Positions 1-7,771 are shown, counted from the stretch's first letter. The stretch is DNA of 18,222 nucleotides from an uncultured Clostridia bacterium (GCA_945835865.1 CAMAJQ010000001.1:1-18222), one strand, 5' to 3'. Notes: generated by a model not told the origin, from the letters alone. Numbers and translations: made by a program.

Positions 1-33
1 TGAATTCCCGTATTTTATTTATCATCTTTTTTA

Positions 34-62
34 ATTATATACGCAAAAAAAAATTTTGTCAA
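34..62 (-). promoter_or_regulatory. Consensus SigA-type promoter firing leftward
   Basis: Read on the minus strand, TTGACA (plus 57-62) is followed after exactly 17 bp by TATAAT (plus 34-39). Both hexamers match the housekeeping consensus perfectly. The spacer is A/T rich. Transcription would begin near position 27 and leave the window, so it serves an unseen gene divergent from the ABC-F gene. No ribosome binding site is visible in the 27 nt left. Confidence 0.8.
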
Positions 63-228
63 ACTCTTTTGCGTGAAAATACGGAAACCTCTTTTTTTCA
101 TTCTTCCCCCTGCCGAGAAAGAAGAGCGGAAAGGATCCGTCCGGGAGAGCCCTCGGGGAAAGGAGACGGGCGGAAAAGGTCGGAAAAACGGTTTGCTTCA
201 TAAAAAAACGACAGCGGGGGTTTTTTGC

Positions 229-257
229 TTGCAAAAATCACCCGTTTCCGATATAAT
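229..257 (+). promoter_or_regulatory. SigA-type promoter of the ABC-F gene
   Basis: TTGCAA (229-234), a 17-bp spacer and TATAAT (252-257). The expected transcript start is near 264, which leaves a leader of about 88 nt before the ATG at 352. Positions 63-228 between the two divergent promoters hold no gene I can support. Confidence 0.7.
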
Positions 258-266
258 AAAGAGGAA

Positions 267-299
267 GCCTTTCCGGAAGGCGTTTTCTTTTCGGAAAGG
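267..299 (+). promoter_or_regulatory. Leader hairpins upstream of ABC-F gene (possible attenuator)
   Basis: Two mutually exclusive pairings are possible. GCCTT (267-271) with AAGGC (277-281) is followed by a T-rich run (282-291) and resembles a short terminator. Alternatively CCTTTCCG (268-275) pairs perfectly with CGGAAAGG (292-299), which destroys the first stem. The right arm of the second stem overlaps an AAAGGAGG sequence that has no usable start codon nearby. Attenuation is an inference; some antibiotic-resistance ABC-F genes are known to be controlled this way, but the terminator stem here is only 5 bp. Confidence 0.35.
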
Positions 300-351
300 A
301 GGAATAAAAGCCTGCCGGGTCGGTCCGGCGGCGGAATCGGAAAGAGGTAAA

Positions 352-1932
352 ATGTTACAGGTCACGGGAGTCAGTCTGCAATTCGGCAGCCGCAAGCTGT
401 TTGAAGACGTCAACATCAAGTTCACCAAAGGCAACTGCTACGGCATTATCGGCGCGAACGGCGCGGGAAAATCCACCTTTCTGAAGGTGCTTTCGGGAGA
501 GATCGATCCGCAGAAGGGCGAGGTCTCCCTCGGCAAAAACGAGAGGATGTCCGTGCTGCGTCAGGATCAGAATGCGTTTGACGGAGAAACCGTCCTGCGC
601 ACCGTCATGCTCGGGCATAAGCGGCTCGTCGATATCATGGACGAAAAGGACGCCCTTTACGCAAAAGCCGATTTTACCGATGAAGACGGAATCCGCGCGA
701 GCGATCTCGAAACGGAATTTGCAGAACTCGGCGGCTGGGACGCGGAGAGCGAAGCCGAAAAACTCCTTTCCGCCCTGGAGATTCCCTCCGGCGACTACGA
801 AAAGAAAATGGGCGAACTCGACGGCAAGGAAAAGGTAAAGATCCTTCTCGCGCAGGCGCTGTTCGGCAATCCGGACGTCCTTCTTCTCGACGAGCCGACG
901 AACAACCTCGACATCCGCACCACCCGCTGGCTGGAAGATTTTCTGCTCGATTACGAGAATACCATCATCATCGTTTCCCACAACCGCCATTTCCTGAACA
1001 AGGTCTGCACGTATATCTGCGACGTGGATTTCGGGAAGATCAACGTTTATTTCGGCAACTACGATTTCTGGTATAAGACGAGCCAGCTTCTCGCCCGTCA
1101 GCAGAAGGAACAGAATAAAAAATCGGAACAGCGCGCCAAGGAACTGCAGGATTTCATTGCGCGATTCTCGGCGAACGCGTCCAAGAGCAAGCAGGCGACC
1201 GCGCGCAAGAAAGAACTTGAAAAACTCACCATCAACGACATTAAAGTTTCTTCCCGGAAGTATCCTTATATCAATTTCAAATACGACCGCGAGATCGGCA
1301 ACGACATTCTCTTCGTGGAAAATCTTTCCAAAGAAGGTTATTTTGAAAACGTTTCCTTTACCGTCGGCAGAGAGGATAAGATCGGCATCGTGGGAAAAAA
1401 CAGCAAGGCGATCACCATGCTTTACGAGATCCTGATGGGCAACGAGACGGCGACGGGCGGTTATTTCAAATGGGGAAAGACGATCACGCCGACCTATCTT
1501 CCCACCAACAACGACGGGTTTTTCGTCGGGTGCGATCTCTCCCTCGTCGATTGGCTGAGCCGTTTTTCCTACGACCATTACGAGGAGTTCGTCCGCGGAT
1601 GGCTGGGCAGGATGCTGTTCTCCGGCGAAGAGGCGCTGAAAAAAGCGTCCGTCGTTTCGGGGGGCGAGAGGGTCCGCTGTATGCTTGCCAAAATGATGCT
1701 CGAAGGCGGCAATTTCATGATTTTAGACGAGCCCACCAACCATCTCGACCTCGAATCGATCACCGCCCTCAACGACGGGTTGGAAAACTTCAAGGGCTGT
1801 CTTCTCATGACCAGCCACGATCAGGAACTGATGAATACCGTCTGTAACCGCATCATCGAAATCGACGGCACGAAGGTTTACGACCGCCCCGTCGACTACG
1901 ACGGCTATCTTGCCGAGACGGTAAAAGATTAA
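352..1932 (+). CDS. ykpA: ABC-F family ATPase, YkpA/YbiT type
   Basis: ABC-F proteins bind the ribosomal E site and ease stalled or impaired translation; they are cytosolic and lack membrane segments. The 526-aa protein has two ATPase domains. Domain 1 has Walker A GANGAGKST (34-42), a degenerate signature MGELDGKEK (153-161) and Walker B with LDEPTNNLD (179-187). A charged linker (about 240-310) carries RFSANASKSKQAT (271-283), typical of this subgroup. Domain 2 has signature VSGGER (435-440), LDEPTNHLD (458-466) and TSHD (487-490), but its Walker A reads GKNSKAIT (348-355) and lacks the usual lysine. From memory, YkpA of Bacillus also has a non-canonical second Walker A, so this is probably a subgroup trait. 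The ATG at 352 was chosen because AGAGGT lies just upstream and homology starts there; the open frame extends upstream to 73 without support. galE follows after 47 nt and is probably co-transcribed. Confidence 0.93.
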   Translation: MLQVTGVSLQFGSRKLFEDVNIKFTKGNCYGIIGANGAGKSTFLKVLSGEIDPQKGEVSLGKNERMSVLRQDQNAFDGETVLRTVMLGHKRLVDIMDEKDALYAKADFTDEDGIRASDLETEFAELGGWDAESEAEKLLSALEIPSGDYEKKMGELDGKEKVKILLAQALFGNPDVLLLDEPTNNLDIRTTRWLEDFLLDYENTIIIVSHNRHFLNKVCTYICDVDFGKINVYFGNYDFWYKTSQLLARQQKEQNKKSEQRAKELQDFIARFSANASKSKQATARKKELEKLTINDIKVSSRKYPYINFKYDREIGNDILFVENLSKEGYFENVSFTVGREDKIGIVGKNSKAITMLYEILMGNETATGGYFKWGKTITPTYLPTNNDGFFVGCDLSLVDWLSRFSYDHYEEFVRGWLGRMLFSGEEALKKASVVSGGERVRCMLAKMMLEGGNFMILDEPTNHLDLESITALNDGLENFKGCLLMTSHDQELMNTVCNRIIEIDGTKVYDRPVDYDGYLAETVKD

Positions 1933-1947
1933 CCGATAAGTCGATAA
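1932..1947 (+). repeat. Tandem 8-mer copy A (ACCGATAA GTCGATAA)
   Basis: Two imperfect units of the 8-mer GCCGATAA, starting on the last base of the ABC-F stop codon (TAA 1930-1932). Part of a dispersed motif found near several gene ends in this window. Confidence 0.5.
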
Positions 1948-1979
1948 AATGCAATTTATATATTCGGAGGACATCGGAT

Positions 1980-3002
1980 ATGAGTAAAATATTAGTGACG
2001 GGCGGTGCAGGCTATATCGGTAGCCACACCGTGATCGAACTTGTGACCGCCGGCTACGACGTCGTCGTCGTCGACAATCTGTACAACAGCAAGCGGGAAG
2101 CGGTAAAGCGGGTGGAAAAGATCCTCGGGAGAGAGATCGATTTCGTCGTCGCCGACGTCTGCGACAAAGACGCGATGAGAGAGGTTTTCCGTACGCGCGA
2201 TATCTCTGCGGTCATCAATTTCGCAGGATACAAAGCGGTCGGCGAGTCGGTTGCCAAACCCATCGAATATTACGAGAATAACATCGGGGGAATGATCGCC
2301 CTTCTCGACGTCATGAGGGAATTCGGCTGTAAGAACCTCGTGTTTTCCTCTTCGGCGACGGTGTACGGAAATCCGCATACCGTTCCCATCACGGAAGATT
2401 TTCCTCTTTCCACCACGAATCCTTACGGGAGCACGAAACTCTTTATCGAATATATCCTGAAAGACCTCGCGAAAGCCGATCCCTCTTTCAATATCGCCGT
2501 TCTCCGCTATTTCAATCCCATCGGCGCGCACGATTCCGGGTTGATCGGGGAAGATCCCAACGGGATCCCCAACAATCTCTGTCCTTATATCACCAAGGTC
2601 TGCGTGGGGAAACTCGAAAAAGTTCACGTTTTCGGAAACGATTATCCCACTCCGGACGGAACGGGCGTCAGAGATTATATTCACGTCGTCGATCTTGCCA
2701 GAGGCCACGTGCTCGCGGTGAAAAAACTTCTGCAGGGGAGCGGTTTGTTTATCGTCAATCTCGGAACGGGCAAAGGGTATTCCGTGCTGGAGATGATCGG
2801 CGCTTTCTCCAAAGCGCTCGGGAGAGAGATCCCTTACGTCATCGATCCCCGCCGTCCCGGCGACGTGCCCGCCTGCTATGCGGATCCCTCCCTCGCCGAA
2901 AAACTCATCGGTTTCAAGGCGGAAAAGACGCTTGACGACATGTGCGCTTCTTCTCTGAAGTGGCAGACGATGAATCCCGACGGATACGCCGATTGCGAAT
3001 AA
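1980..3002 (+). CDS. galE: UDP-glucose 4-epimerase GalE
   Basis: Interconverts UDP-glucose and UDP-galactose using tightly bound NAD+, in the Leloir pathway and in supplying galactose to surface polysaccharides. The 340-aa length is typical. It is an extended short-chain dehydrogenase: Rossmann motif GGAGYIGSH (8-16), FAGYKAVGES (81-90, close to the GalE hallmark), the SSSAT segment with the catalytic Ser (123-127), and the YxxxK pair Tyr149/Lys153. RYFNPIGAHDSGLIGED (176-192) and DGTGVRDYIHVVDLA (226-240) are GalE-specific, arguing against other sugar epimerases. GGAGG at 1966-1970 supports the ATG at 1980. The gene lies 47 nt behind the ABC-F gene with no clear promoter between them, and a strong terminator follows. 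Confidence 0.96.
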   Translation: MSKILVTGGAGYIGSHTVIELVTAGYDVVVVDNLYNSKREAVKRVEKILGREIDFVVADVCDKDAMREVFRTRDISAVINFAGYKAVGESVAKPIEYYENNIGGMIALLDVMREFGCKNLVFSSSATVYGNPHTVPITEDFPLSTTNPYGSTKLFIEYILKDLAKADPSFNIAVLRYFNPIGAHDSGLIGEDPNGIPNNLCPYITKVCVGKLEKVHVFGNDYPTPDGTGVRDYIHVVDLARGHVLAVKKLLQGSGLFIVNLGTGKGYSVLEMIGAFSKALGREIPYVIDPRRPGDVPACYADPSLAEKLIGFKAEKTLDDMCASSLKWQTMNPDGYADCE

Positions 3003-3010
3003 CGGTATTT

Positions 3011-3052
3011 AAGCCCGTCCTCTCCTCTTTCCCGGAGCGGGACGGGTTTTTT
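3011..3052 (+). terminator. Rho-independent terminator after galE
   Basis: CCCGTCC (3014-3020) pairs perfectly with GGACGGG (3040-3046). The stem can extend to 10 bp with one G-U pair, and a run of six T follows (3047-3052). It starts nine bases after the galE stop codon. Confidence 0.88.
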
Positions 3053-3071
3053 CTCAGAAAAAGGGGGACGT

Positions 3072-3845
3072 ATGGATCTGAAAACGCTTCGGGAAACTTT
3101 TTTCCCCGAAAAACTGACCTGCTCGCTCTGCCGTCGGGAGATCTTCGGAGATTCTCCTTTCTGTAAGGACTGTCTCGACGCGCTTCCCCGCAACGACGGG
3201 GCGATCTGTGATCACTGCGGCAGAAAAACTTCCGCCCGCGTGTCTTACTGCGACAGTTGCAGGGAGAAAAATCTCTCTTTCGACGTCGCGCGGAGTCCCT
3301 TTCTGTACGAGCCGCCCGTCTCGTACGCGCTGCAGAAATTGAAATACGACAACGCGAAATATTTCGCCCGCGATTTCGCCCCCGAACTCGTCCGCACCTA
3401 TCTCGCGGAATTCTGGACTTGCGACGCCGTCGTCTTTACTCCCATGACCGGAAAGAGGGAGAAAAAGAGGGGTTACAATCAGGCAAAACTCCTTGCGGAG
3501 GCGTTTTCCGAACGGACGGGTATCCCCCTGCAGACAGACGTCCTGTATAAGAAAAGGGAGACGGAAAGCCAGGTCGGAATGACGCAGAAAGAACGTTTTA
3601 TCAACTTATCCGGAAGTTTTGGCGTGCGTCATTCCCGGGAGATCGCCGGGAAGAACGTCCTGCTCGTCGACGACGTCCTGACGACGGGCGCGACCGCCGA
3701 ATGTTGCGCCGCCGCGCTCAGGCGCGCGGGCGCGGAGCGCGTATGCGTGCTGACCGTCGCTTCCGTTCCCGACCGCTCCGCACGCACGTTGCGGGAAAGC
3801 GGAGATCCCGCCGAAGACCCGCGAGGCGAAGCGACCGTATCGTAA
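3072..3845 (+). CDS. comF: ComF family phosphoribosyltransferase-like protein
   Basis: ComF proteins are linked to DNA uptake in competent bacteria and, more broadly, to handling of DNA ends; their exact biochemistry is unsettled. The 257-aa protein has an N-terminal double zinc ribbon with four CxxC pairs (Cys17/20, 31/34, 46/49, 60/63). It is followed by KKRGYNQA (131-138), a ComF hallmark, and the PRPP-binding loop NVLLVDDVLTTGAT (195-208). The last ~25 residues are polar and look disordered. The start is supported by AAGGGGG just before the ATG. The gene sits alone between the galE terminator and its own terminator; I see no clear promoter, so it may depend on read-through or a poor promoter. 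No other competence genes are in the window. Confidence 0.92.
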   Translation: MDLKTLRETFFPEKLTCSLCRREIFGDSPFCKDCLDALPRNDGAICDHCGRKTSARVSYCDSCREKNLSFDVARSPFLYEPPVSYALQKLKYDNAKYFARDFAPELVRTYLAEFWTCDAVVFTPMTGKREKKRGYNQAKLLAEAFSERTGIPLQTDVLYKKRETESQVGMTQKERFINLSGSFGVRHSREIAGKNVLLVDDVLTTGATAECCAAALRRAGAERVCVLTVASVPDRSARTLRESGDPAEDPRGEATVS

Positions 3846-3870
3846 CGAGAGAGGGCTTGAAGCCCGACCG

Positions 3871-3918
3871 AAAGACGCCTTTCCCCGAAAATTTTCGGAA
3901 TAACGGAAGGCGTCTTTT
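3871..3918 (+). terminator. Terminator after comF
   Basis: AAAGACGCCTT (3871-3881) pairs perfectly with AAGGCGTCTTT (3907-3917) and ends in TTTT. Nested inside is the palindrome CCGAAAATTTTCGG (3885-3898), so the structure is a long two-part hairpin. The left arm begins with AAA, so it could also act on minus-strand transcripts. A smaller GGGC/GCCC hairpin (3853-3865) precedes it. Confidence 0.82.
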
Positions 3919-3925
3919 CGTATAG

Positions 3926-3931
3926 TATAAT
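3926..3931 (+). promoter_or_regulatory. Possible -10 box upstream of the Ca2+-pump gene
   Basis: A perfect TATAAT within TATAGTATAATA. No sequence resembling TTGACA lies 16-18 bp upstream, so this is a weak call. It is the only promoter-like element seen between comF and the pump gene. Confidence 0.3.
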
Positions 3932-3944
3932 ACGAACCTGTCCG

Positions 3945-3968
3945 AAGCGCGGCGTTCCCGCGCTTTTT
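3945..3968 (+). terminator. Terminator-like hairpin in the leader of the Ca2+-pump gene
   Basis: AAGCGCGG (3945-3952), loop CGTTC, CCGCGCTT (3958-3965), then a T run to 3968. This is a classic intrinsic terminator. It lies only about 15 bp past the TATAAT at 3926-3931, so it could attenuate the pump gene or act as a second terminator for comF. Another hairpin, CGTCCGG/CCGGACG (3978-3995) without T tail, follows. Confidence 0.6.
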
Positions 3969-4038
3969 CGACGGTCTCGTCCGGGAGTCCGGACGGATCG
4001 CGGGCGGGGGTCGGGATAAAAGCGGAAAGGGGGCTTTC

Positions 4039-6828
4039 ATGGAGACGGTCGGAAAGGAAGAGAGGCGGCGCGTCTTTTCCCGCGGGGGGAGCGTCCCGGC
4101 GGCGGACGGACGGGAAAAGAGACGGGCAAAACGGAAAAGACGCGGAAACTCCTCTTCCCCGCGGAGCAACGAGGTCGCTTCTTCCTCCAGCGCGGCGGAT
4201 CTTCTCCGCGCCCATTCGCTCGGGGAGAGGGAACTTCTGCAAAAGTTCCGCTCGGACGCCGCGAGGGGAATGGACGCGAAAAGCGTGATCCGCAGTCGTG
4301 CCGAACACGGGGCGAACGTTTTGACGGAAGAAAAAAAGAAAGGGTTTTTCCGTCGTCTTTTCGACGCGCTTTCCGAGCCGACTCTCGTCATCCTCGAATT
4401 TGCCTGGGCGGTGACCGTCGGCGTCAACGTCGGGAAGTATTGCAAGACGGGCAACGGAGATCTCCTCGAATGTCTGGGGATATTCTTCGCCATTCTCCTT
4501 TCCGCCTTGCTGACCGTCTTTATGGAAGGGCGTTCGGCAAAGGCGTTCGAAACGCTGGGGAAAGTTTACGACCGCGTCAGCGTGCGCGTGATCCGCGGCG
4601 GAGAAGTCGATATTCTCCCGAAAGAGGAAATCGTCTGCGGAGACGTCGTCCTGTTGGAGACGGGGGATAAAATCGTCGCCGACGGGAGATTGCTCGAAGC
4701 GCACGGGCTTTCCGTCGACGAGTCCACCCTCACGGGAGAGAGTCGGGCGGCGAAAAAGAGAGCGGGGGTACTCCTGCCCGCCGACTGTCCCCTGGCGGAA
4801 AGGGTCAACATGGCGTACGGCGGGACCTTCGTCTCCTCGGGGTCGGGGAAAATGCTCGTCACCGCCGTCGGAGACGGAGCGGAACTCGGGCGGATCGCCG
4901 ATTCGCTCAAGGGAGAAAAGGGCGTTTCCGCCCCTCTCAACGCCAAACTTGCGGGGATGGGAAAACGGATTACGGCGATCGGCGCGATCGCCGCCGCGTT
5001 TGCGTTTCTGCTCAATCTCACCCGGTTGTTCCTGATCCGCGAGATCTCCTTTTTCACCGTGCAGGACGCCTTTATCGAGTCGGTCGTTCTCATCGTTGCC
5101 GCCGTGCCGGAAGGACTTCCGACGACTGCGGCGATCTCTCTCAGTTTAAACGTGCTCAGACTCGCGCGTTCCAACGCGCTCATCAAAAAACTGGTTGCGG
5201 CGGAAACGGTCGGGGCGGTCGGAGTCATCTGTACGGACAAGACGGGCACGCTGACGGAAAATCGCATGAAAACGGAACGGATCGTGTGCGTTTCGCCCGA
5301 TCGCGAGACGCTCGTTTACAAAAATATCCGCCTGAATTCTACGGCGGAACTCCGTTTCCGGAAAGGAAAGACGACCTTTTTCGGCTCTGCGACCGAAGGC
5401 GCTCTGCTCGAATACGCCCGCGCGAAAAGCGGGACGGATTATAAAAAAGAGAGGAGCCGCGGACGGGCGGAGGTGGTCGTCCCTTTTTCTTCCGAAAAAA
5501 AACACATGATTTCCGTCGTGAAGGAGGACGGGTCTCCTCTCTATCTCCTGAAGGGCGCCCCCGAAGTCGTCGCGGCGATGTGCGGGGAAAGCGAGGAAAT
5601 GAAAAGGCGTTTTCTTGCCCCCGTCGCCGCGGCGCAGGCGGAGGCCATGCGCTGTCTGGCGTTTGCGCATAAGCGGGGAGAAGACGGTCCTTACCGACTC
5701 GACGGTTACGCGGTGATAGACGATCCCGTTCGTCCGGACGTCGCGGAAGCGACGGAAAACTGTCTTTCCGCGGGGATCTCCGTCGTTATGCTGACGGGAG
5801 ATAACCTGCAGACGGCGAAAAGGGTGGCGAAGAGCGTCGGTCTGACCGCGCGAGGGGGAATCGCGCTGACGGCGGGAGAAATCGAGGGAATGAGCGACGA
5901 AAAACTCTCTTCTTTGCTTCCCGACCTGAAAGTCGTCGCGCGGAGCACCCCGTCGACCAAACTGCGTATCGTCGACCTTCTGAAAAAGAGCGGGAAGGTC
6001 GTCGCCGTGACGGGGGACGGCGTCAACGACGCCCCCGCTATGAAACACGCCGACGTCGGCATTGCCATGGGGTCGGGCTCGGAGATCGCCAAAGAAGCGG
6101 GAGACGTCGTCCTGCTCGACGATTCCTTCTCCACCATCGTGCGCGCGATCTCTTTCGGAAGAAACATTTACCGCAACTTCCAACGCTTCATCACCTTTCA
6201 ACTCTCCGTCAACGTGACCGCCATGCTCACCGTGATCGGCAGTCTTCTCGTCGGGTTGTCCGGACCGTTCAACGCCCTCCAGCTTCTGTGGATCGACATC
6301 ATTATGGACGGGCCGCCCGCTCTGACGCTCGGGCTCGAACGGGGGGAGGACCGTCTGATGAAAGAAAAACCCGTCGGGCGGGAAGAGAGTATCGTCACCC
6401 TGCCCATGCTCCTGCGCATCCTGACGCACGGGCTGTACATGGCGGCGCTCGTCTTAGGCGAATACCTCTTCGATTTCATCGGGGCGGGGAGAGACGCGGT
6501 CCCGACGGCGATTTTCTGTCTCTTCGTCATGCTGCAGCTCTTCAACGCCCTGAACTGCCGCAAACTGGGCGCGGAAAGCGTTTTCCGCAGGGCGGGAAGA
6601 AATAAACCCATGCTCGTCGTGTTCGCCGCGACCTTCACCTTTCAGATCTTCATCACGCAGTTCCTCGGCGGCTTTTTCGGTACCGTGCCTCTGCCGATCG
6701 TGGTCTGGGGAAAGATCGTTGCCGTCGCCTCTTCCGTCGTTCTCTTTTCCGAAGGGTGTAAGGCGGTTTACAAACTGACGGGAAACGCGCTTTCGTTTCG
6801 GCGCAAAAAACAGCCGATAAGCCGATAA
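4039..6828 (+). CDS. P-type (PII) cation-transporting ATPase, probably Ca2+ pump
   Basis: A membrane pump expected to export Ca2+ (Mn2+ possible) at the cost of ATP. The 929 residues begin with a basic, Ser-rich tail (1-55) and the N-terminal cation-ATPase domain. Visible motifs: helices M1-M2 (about 112-162), actuator loop TGES (232-235), M4 VAAVPEGLP (353-361), phosphorylation site DKTGTLT with Asp400, nucleotide-domain KGAPE (505-509), and TGDGVNDAP (658-666). M5 reads FQLSVNVTAML (720-730) and M6 WIDIIMDGPPAL (751-762), followed by four C-terminal helices. PEGLP together with DGPPA places it with SERCA/PMCA/SPCA-type pumps. The M6 site has Asp753 where SERCA and PMCA have Asn, while Asp757 is kept. 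GGAAAGGGGG just upstream supports the ATG. The leader contains terminator-like hairpins. Confidence 0.92.
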   Translation: METVGKEERRRVFSRGGSVPAADGREKRRAKRKRRGNSSSPRSNEVASSSSAADLLRAHSLGERELLQKFRSDAARGMDAKSVIRSRAEHGANVLTEEKKKGFFRRLFDALSEPTLVILEFAWAVTVGVNVGKYCKTGNGDLLECLGIFFAILLSALLTVFMEGRSAKAFETLGKVYDRVSVRVIRGGEVDILPKEEIVCGDVVLLETGDKIVADGRLLEAHGLSVDESTLTGESRAAKKRAGVLLPADCPLAERVNMAYGGTFVSSGSGKMLVTAVGDGAELGRIADSLKGEKGVSAPLNAKLAGMGKRITAIGAIAAAFAFLLNLTRLFLIREISFFTVQDAFIESVVLIVAAVPEGLPTTAAISLSLNVLRLARSNALIKKLVAAETVGAVGVICTDKTGTLTENRMKTERIVCVSPDRETLVYKNIRLNSTAELRFRKGKTTFFGSATEGALLEYARAKSGTDYKKERSRGRAEVVVPFSSEKKHMISVVKEDGSPLYLLKGAPEVVAAMCGESEEMKRRFLAPVAAAQAEAMRCLAFAHKRGEDGPYRLDGYAVIDDPVRPDVAEATENCLSAGISVVMLTGDNLQTAKRVAKSVGLTARGGIALTAGEIEGMSDEKLSSLLPDLKVVARSTPSTKLRIVDLLKKSGKVVAVTGDGVNDAPAMKHADVGIAMGSGSEIAKEAGDVVLLDDSFSTIVRAISFGRNIYRNFQRFITFQLSVNVTAMLTVIGSLLVGLSGPFNALQLLWIDIIMDGPPALTLGLERGEDRLMKEKPVGREESIVTLPMLLRILTHGLYMAALVLGEYLFDFIGAGRDAVPTAIFCLFVMLQLFNALNCRKLGAESVFRRAGRNKPMLVVFAATFTFQIFITQFLGGFFGTVPLPIVVWGKIVAVASSVVLFSEGCKAVYKLTGNALSFRRKKQPISR
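6813..6828 (+). repeat. Tandem 8-mer copy B (GCCGATAA x2)
   Basis: Two exact tandem copies of GCCGATAA, ending precisely on the TAA stop codon of the pump gene, so the repeat encodes the last residues. It is the best copy of the dispersed motif. A T-rich run follows but no hairpin forms. Confidence 0.6.
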
Positions 6829-6918
6829 TTTACTCTTTTTTATTAGAAAATTTAAAGTTTGCGGGAAAAGAATTTCCCGTTCGGTTATGAAACCGGAGGA
6901 ATCGCATACACTATTTCT

Positions 6919-7650
6919 ATGGAAGAGATAACGGTTACGGAAAGCGCGGCGAACAGAGGCAACGTCGTATACCTCTGCTCTGCCCTCGGCGGGGCGGTGG
7001 CGGATTTCGGAGGAAGAACGGAAATCGTTTCGGACGACGTGCGCGCGTCGCTGAAAATATTCGTTCCCGAAGAAGGGGCGGATTTCGTCCGGGGAGAGAC
7101 GGAGGACAAGATCGCGGACGTGATCGCCGTGCGCTACAAATACGAATTTTTCCGACGGCGCGTGCGCCCGGAAGGGGTCGACGGGCTGGAAAGGGAACTT
7201 CTTTACGCCGCCCTCATCTCGGCGGATCTGTTCGAGGACAAACGATATATCGTGCGCAAACTGCGCGCCTTCCGGGAATACGCCGTGGACGGGATCTGGA
7301 ATTTCCGTCTCGGCGCGCTCAGACGCAAATGGACGGATATCGTGGGATACATTCCTCTCTATTTCGACGGAAAAAAACTGAAGGATTTCATCACCTATCT
7401 CGTCGGGGAGAAAAAGGGGAAGAAGGTCGTCGTGGAAAACGGGCTCGTCTACGACAAGCATTTCAACCGCCTTCGGCGCGCGGCGCTCGTCGACGCCGAA
7501 GGAGAGGGGGTCATCGTCCGCGAAGTTCTGCTTTCCGGTTGCGGAAGCGTGGAACTTTCGGGGGCGGTTCCTCCCGTCGACGAGAAATATCTGCGGGAAT
7601 ATTTCGGTTCGTCCGTTTCGTTTACGGGCGGTGCGCAGCCCCGTTCCTGA
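6919..7650 (+). CDS. ytxC: YtxC-like protein (putative sporulation protein)
   Basis: 243 aa, no signal peptide or membrane segment. The middle of the protein, with IVRKLRAFREYAVDGIWNF (111-129) and RLGALRRKWTDIV (130-142), resembles the YtxC family as I remember it, where an R/NFRL segment precedes the C-terminal domain. Position supports this: in Bacillus ytxC lies just upstream of thrS, as here. The molecular function of YtxC is unknown. The start is uncertain. The only GGAGG (6895-6899) lies 19 nt before the ATG at 6919, too far for normal use; an in-frame TTG at 6859 has no ribosome binding site and an ATT at 6913 would be unusual. A CGGGAAA/TTTCCCG hairpin (6862-6879) precedes the GGAGG. 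If YtxC is right, the host or its ancestors formed endospores. Confidence 0.62.
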   Translation: MEEITVTESAANRGNVVYLCSALGGAVADFGGRTEIVSDDVRASLKIFVPEEGADFVRGETEDKIADVIAVRYKYEFFRRRVRPEGVDGLERELLYAALISADLFEDKRYIVRKLRAFREYAVDGIWNFRLGALRRKWTDIVGYIPLYFDGKKLKDFITYLVGEKKGKKVVVENGLVYDKHFNRLRRAALVDAEGEGVIVREVLLSGCGSVELSGAVPPVDEKYLREYFGSSVSFTGGAQPRS

Positions 7651-7735
7651 TCCGCTTCTCCGTTCCGGGAAGGAAAGAAGGAACCTCTTTTGTAAAGAAA
7701 AGCAAATAAAATCGCGGAAAACGCGTCGCAAAAGG

Positions 7736-7765
7736 TTGACGAAACGCGCGCGATGGGTTTATAAT
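7736..7765 (+). promoter_or_regulatory. SigA-type promoter of thrS
   Basis: TTGACG (7736-7741), an 18-bp spacer, TATAAT (7760-7765). Transcription should start near 7772, giving a leader of about 225 nt before thrS. The short stretch 7651-7735 behind the YtxC-like gene shows no convincing terminator. Confidence 0.75.
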
Positions 7766-7771
7766 ATTCCC

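Noticed and set aside
73..351. N-terminal extension of the ABC-F protein
   Set aside because: It would start upstream of the promoter at 229-257, lacks ABC-F homology, and a good ribosome binding site precedes the ATG at 352.
1933..1950. Sigma-28 (SigD) promoter before galE
   Set aside because: TAAA-14-GTCGATAA fits loosely, but the other copies of the same 8-mer lack the -35 element, and no motility gene is nearby.
3919..4038. Mn2+ (yybP-ykoY) riboswitch upstream of the cation pump
   Set aside because: I could not find the conserved loop sequences; only generic GC-rich hairpins are present.
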